From NCBI RefSeq assembly GCF_019075875.1, contig NZ_JAHOOZ010000001.1:5991501-6055500 (forward strand): a DNA stretch of 64,000 nt, in the 5' to 3' direction. Below are positions 62,639 through 64,000 of this stretch, in pieces (within the stretch, counting starts at the first letter, position 1; each line of letters opens with the position of its first letter). The notes under the pieces are model-generated. The model was not told the DNA's origin. It saw nothing but the letters and a program-made list of their open reading frames with translations, and searched no databases. A program made the position numbers and the translations under genes. Source of the stretch: Novosphingobium sp. G106 (GTDB lineage Bacteria > Pseudomonadota > Alphaproteobacteria > Sphingomonadales > Sphingomonadaceae).

Positions 62639-63073
62639 ATGCTGCAACCTAAGAAAACCAAGTTCCGCAAGGCCTTCAAGGGCCGGATCAAGGGCGATGC
62701 CAAGGGCGGCACCGATCTGAACTTCGGTTCCTATGGCCTCAAGGCCATGGAGCCCGAGCGGATCACCGCCCGCCAGATCGAAGCGGCCCGCCGCGCGATC
62801 ACGCGTCACATCAAGCGCCAGGGCCGTCTCTGGATTCGCGTCTTCCCCGACGTGCCGGTGACGAAGAAGCCCGCCGAAGTCCGCCAGGGCAAGGGCAAGG
62901 GTGCGATCGAGTACTGGGCTGCCCGCGTCAAGCCGGGCCGCATCCTGTTCGAGCTCGACGGCGTTCCCGGTCCGCTCGCCGCTGTTGCGTTCCAGCGCGC
63001 CGCGATGAAGCTGCCGATCAAGACCAAGGTCGTCGCCCGTCTTGGCGACACCTCGCACCTGGGAGCCGAATGA
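62639..63073 (+). CDS. rplP: 50S ribosomal protein L16
   Basis: 144 residues, normal length, near the A site and central protuberance. [16 protein letters not shown] and the [18 protein letters not shown] region are conserved, as is [17 protein letters not shown]. Confidence 0.98.
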   Translation: MLQPKKTKFRKAFKGRIKGDAKGGTDLNFGSYGLKAMEPERITARQIEAARRAITRHIKRQGRLWIRVFPDVPVTKKPAEVRQGKGKGAIEYWAARVKPGRILFELDGVPGPLAAVAFQRAAMKLPIKTKVVARLGDTSHLGAE

Positions 63074-63291
63074 TGGCCGCCAAGAACTCCAACAAGGTCG
63101 AAGACCTGCGCGTGAAGAGCGACGATCAGCTGCAGGGTGACCTCGCCGAGCTGAAGCGTGAGGCGTTCAACCTGCGCTTCCAGGCCGCGACGAACCAGCT
63201 CGAACGTCCGGCACGCATCAAGGAAGTGCGCCGCGACATCGCCCGTATCAAGACGCTGCAGACTGAGCGCACTCAGTCGCCCAAGGCGTAA
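63073..63291 (+). CDS. rpmC: 50S ribosomal protein L29
   Basis: 72 residues; tunnel-exit protein. Conserved [19 protein letters not shown]. The ATG at 63073 has GGGAG at a better distance than the overlapping ATG at 63070; both are possible. Confidence 0.95.
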   Translation: MAAKNSNKVEDLRVKSDDQLQGDLAELKREAFNLRFQAATNQLERPARIKEVRRDIARIKTLQTERTQSPKA

Positions 63292-63301
63292 GGAGACTAC
63301 G

Positions 63302-63571
63302 ATGCCCAAGCGTATTCTGATCGGGACCGTGGTTTCCGACAAGACCGACAAGACCGTCGTGGTCCGCGTCGAGCGCAAGGTGAAGCACCCGATGTACGGG
63401 AAGATCATCCGCCGCTCGAAGAAGTACCACGCCCACGACGAGGACAACACGTACAAGGCCGGCGAGACCGTGCGGATCGAAGAGACCCGCCCGATGTCGA
63501 AGCTGAAGACGTGGAAGGTCATCGATCGCGTCACGGCCGGCAAGACTGCCGCCGTCGAAGCGGACGTCTGA
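63302..63571 (+). CDS. rpsQ: 30S ribosomal protein S17
   Basis: 89 residues, normal length; a primary 16S rRNA-binding protein. [20 protein letters not shown] and KYHAHDEDN are conserved. AAGGAG stands before the ATG. Confidence 0.97.
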   Translation: MPKRILIGTVVSDKTDKTVVVRVERKVKHPMYGKIIRRSKKYHAHDEDNTYKAGETVRIEETRPMSKLKTWKVIDRVTAGKTAAVEADV

Positions 63572-63631
63572 GCTAGATTTTTGGAACTGCCGGACTGGTT
63601 CCGGCAAGCCGACTGAGAAGGAACCGGATCG

Positions 63632-64000
63632 ATGATCCAGATGCAATCCAATCTCGACGTCGCGGACAACAGCGGCGCCAAGCGCGTCCAGTGCATCAAG
63701 GTGCTGGGCGGGTCGAAGCGTCGTTTTGCCGGCGTCGGCGACATCATCGTGGTGTCGATCAAGGAAGCGCAGCCCCGTGCTCGCGTGAAGAAGGGCGACG
63801 TTCACCGCGCCGTGATCGTGCGTACCCGCAAGGACGTGCGCCGCGCCGATGGCTCGGTGATCCGCTTCGACAGCAACGCTGCCGTGCTGATCAACAAGAA
63901 CGAAGAGCCGATCGGCACTCGTATCTTCGGGCCGGTGGTGCGCGAACTGCGCGGCCGCGGCTTCATGAAGATCATTTCGCTCGCGCCGGAGGTGCTGTGA
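63632..64000 (+). CDS. rplN: 50S ribosomal protein L14
   Basis: 122 residues, complete; its stop is the last codon of the window. [20 protein letters not shown] and the ending of REL(R)[15 protein letters not shown] type are standard. The operon (rplX, rplE and others in relatives) should continue beyond. Confidence 0.98.
   Translation: MIQMQSNLDVADNSGAKRVQCIKVLGGSKRRFAGVGDIIVVSIKEAQPRARVKKGDVHRAVIVRTRKDVRRADGSVIRFDSNAAVLINKNEEPIGTRIFGPVVRELRGRGFMKIISLAPEVL

Overview
The window comes from a GC-rich alphaproteobacterium, most likely a member of the Sphingomonadales (Novosphingobium, Sphingobium or Sphingomonas type). The evidence is a complete PhyR/NepR/EcfG general stress response (GSR) locus, a LexA-type box of the alphaproteobacterial form GTTC-N7-GTTC, a large TonB-dependent receptor beside Rieske, Baeyer-Villiger and flavin oxygenase genes, and the gene order of the str/S10 ribosomal operons.

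Region 1 to 22 kb is dominated by stress and signalling genes. It holds a 5'-cut GGDEF/EAL protein, a GlsB/YeaQ-type stress membrane protein, sodB, ecfG-nepR divergent from a CHASE sensor kinase, phyR, a second and frameshifted ecfG paralogue, several receivers, small stress-type proteins, a GT4/GH130 carbohydrate pair, a GAF-PAS-HWE kinase, a pyridoxamine-oxidase-like stress protein and a Crp/Fnr regulator. Reading the promoters by eye gives five exact GGAAC-N16/17-CGTT sites (upstream of the genes at 2108, 7462, 7620, 16193 and 21330). There is also a palindromic GGAAC-N17-GTTCC site between nepR and the sensor kinase, and two weaker sites. The left third therefore looks like a physically clustered GSR regulon together with its own regulators. 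Inside it lies a DNA-repair operon (radical SAM/HhH protein, hemerythrin, DUF4130-UdgX fusion) with a LexA-type box directly at its start, next to a poxvirus-type topoisomerase IB.

Region 22 to 42.5 kb is catabolic and accessory. A four-gene minus-strand operon (flavin monooxygenase, 2-hydroxyacid dehydrogenase, RraA-type aldolase, FMN alpha-hydroxyacid oxidase) lies beside an SMP-30 lactonase, a Baeyer-Villiger monooxygenase, a TetR repressor with a clear palindromic operator, a Rieske oxygenase alpha subunit, 3-methyladenine glycosylase I, a TSUP transporter, an SDR and a TonB receptor. A 3.1-kb IS1595-type element (36572 to 39658, 8-bp target duplication) carries a HigBA-like toxin-antitoxin pair, three unknown genes and a tRNA-like sequence. 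It is inserted in the centre of a terminator hairpin. Beyond it lie a TauD-type dioxygenase, two tandem SnoaL-like genes and a luciferase-like oxidoreductase.

Region 42.5 to 51.5 kb holds the Ku/LigD end-joining pair, a secretory-type lipase, a TbpB-like lipoprotein with a Pro-Thr linker, SthA transhydrogenase, a ModE-type DNA-binding protein and an entericidin-like lipoprotein.

Region 51.7 to 64 kb is the translation cluster: rpsL-rpsG-fusA-tuf, then two opposite-strand non-ribosomal genes, then rpsJ-rplC-rplD-rplW-rplB-rpsS-rplV-rpsC-rplP-rpmC-rpsQ-rplN, continuing past the window. A strongly structured 237-bp leader separates rpsJ from rplC.
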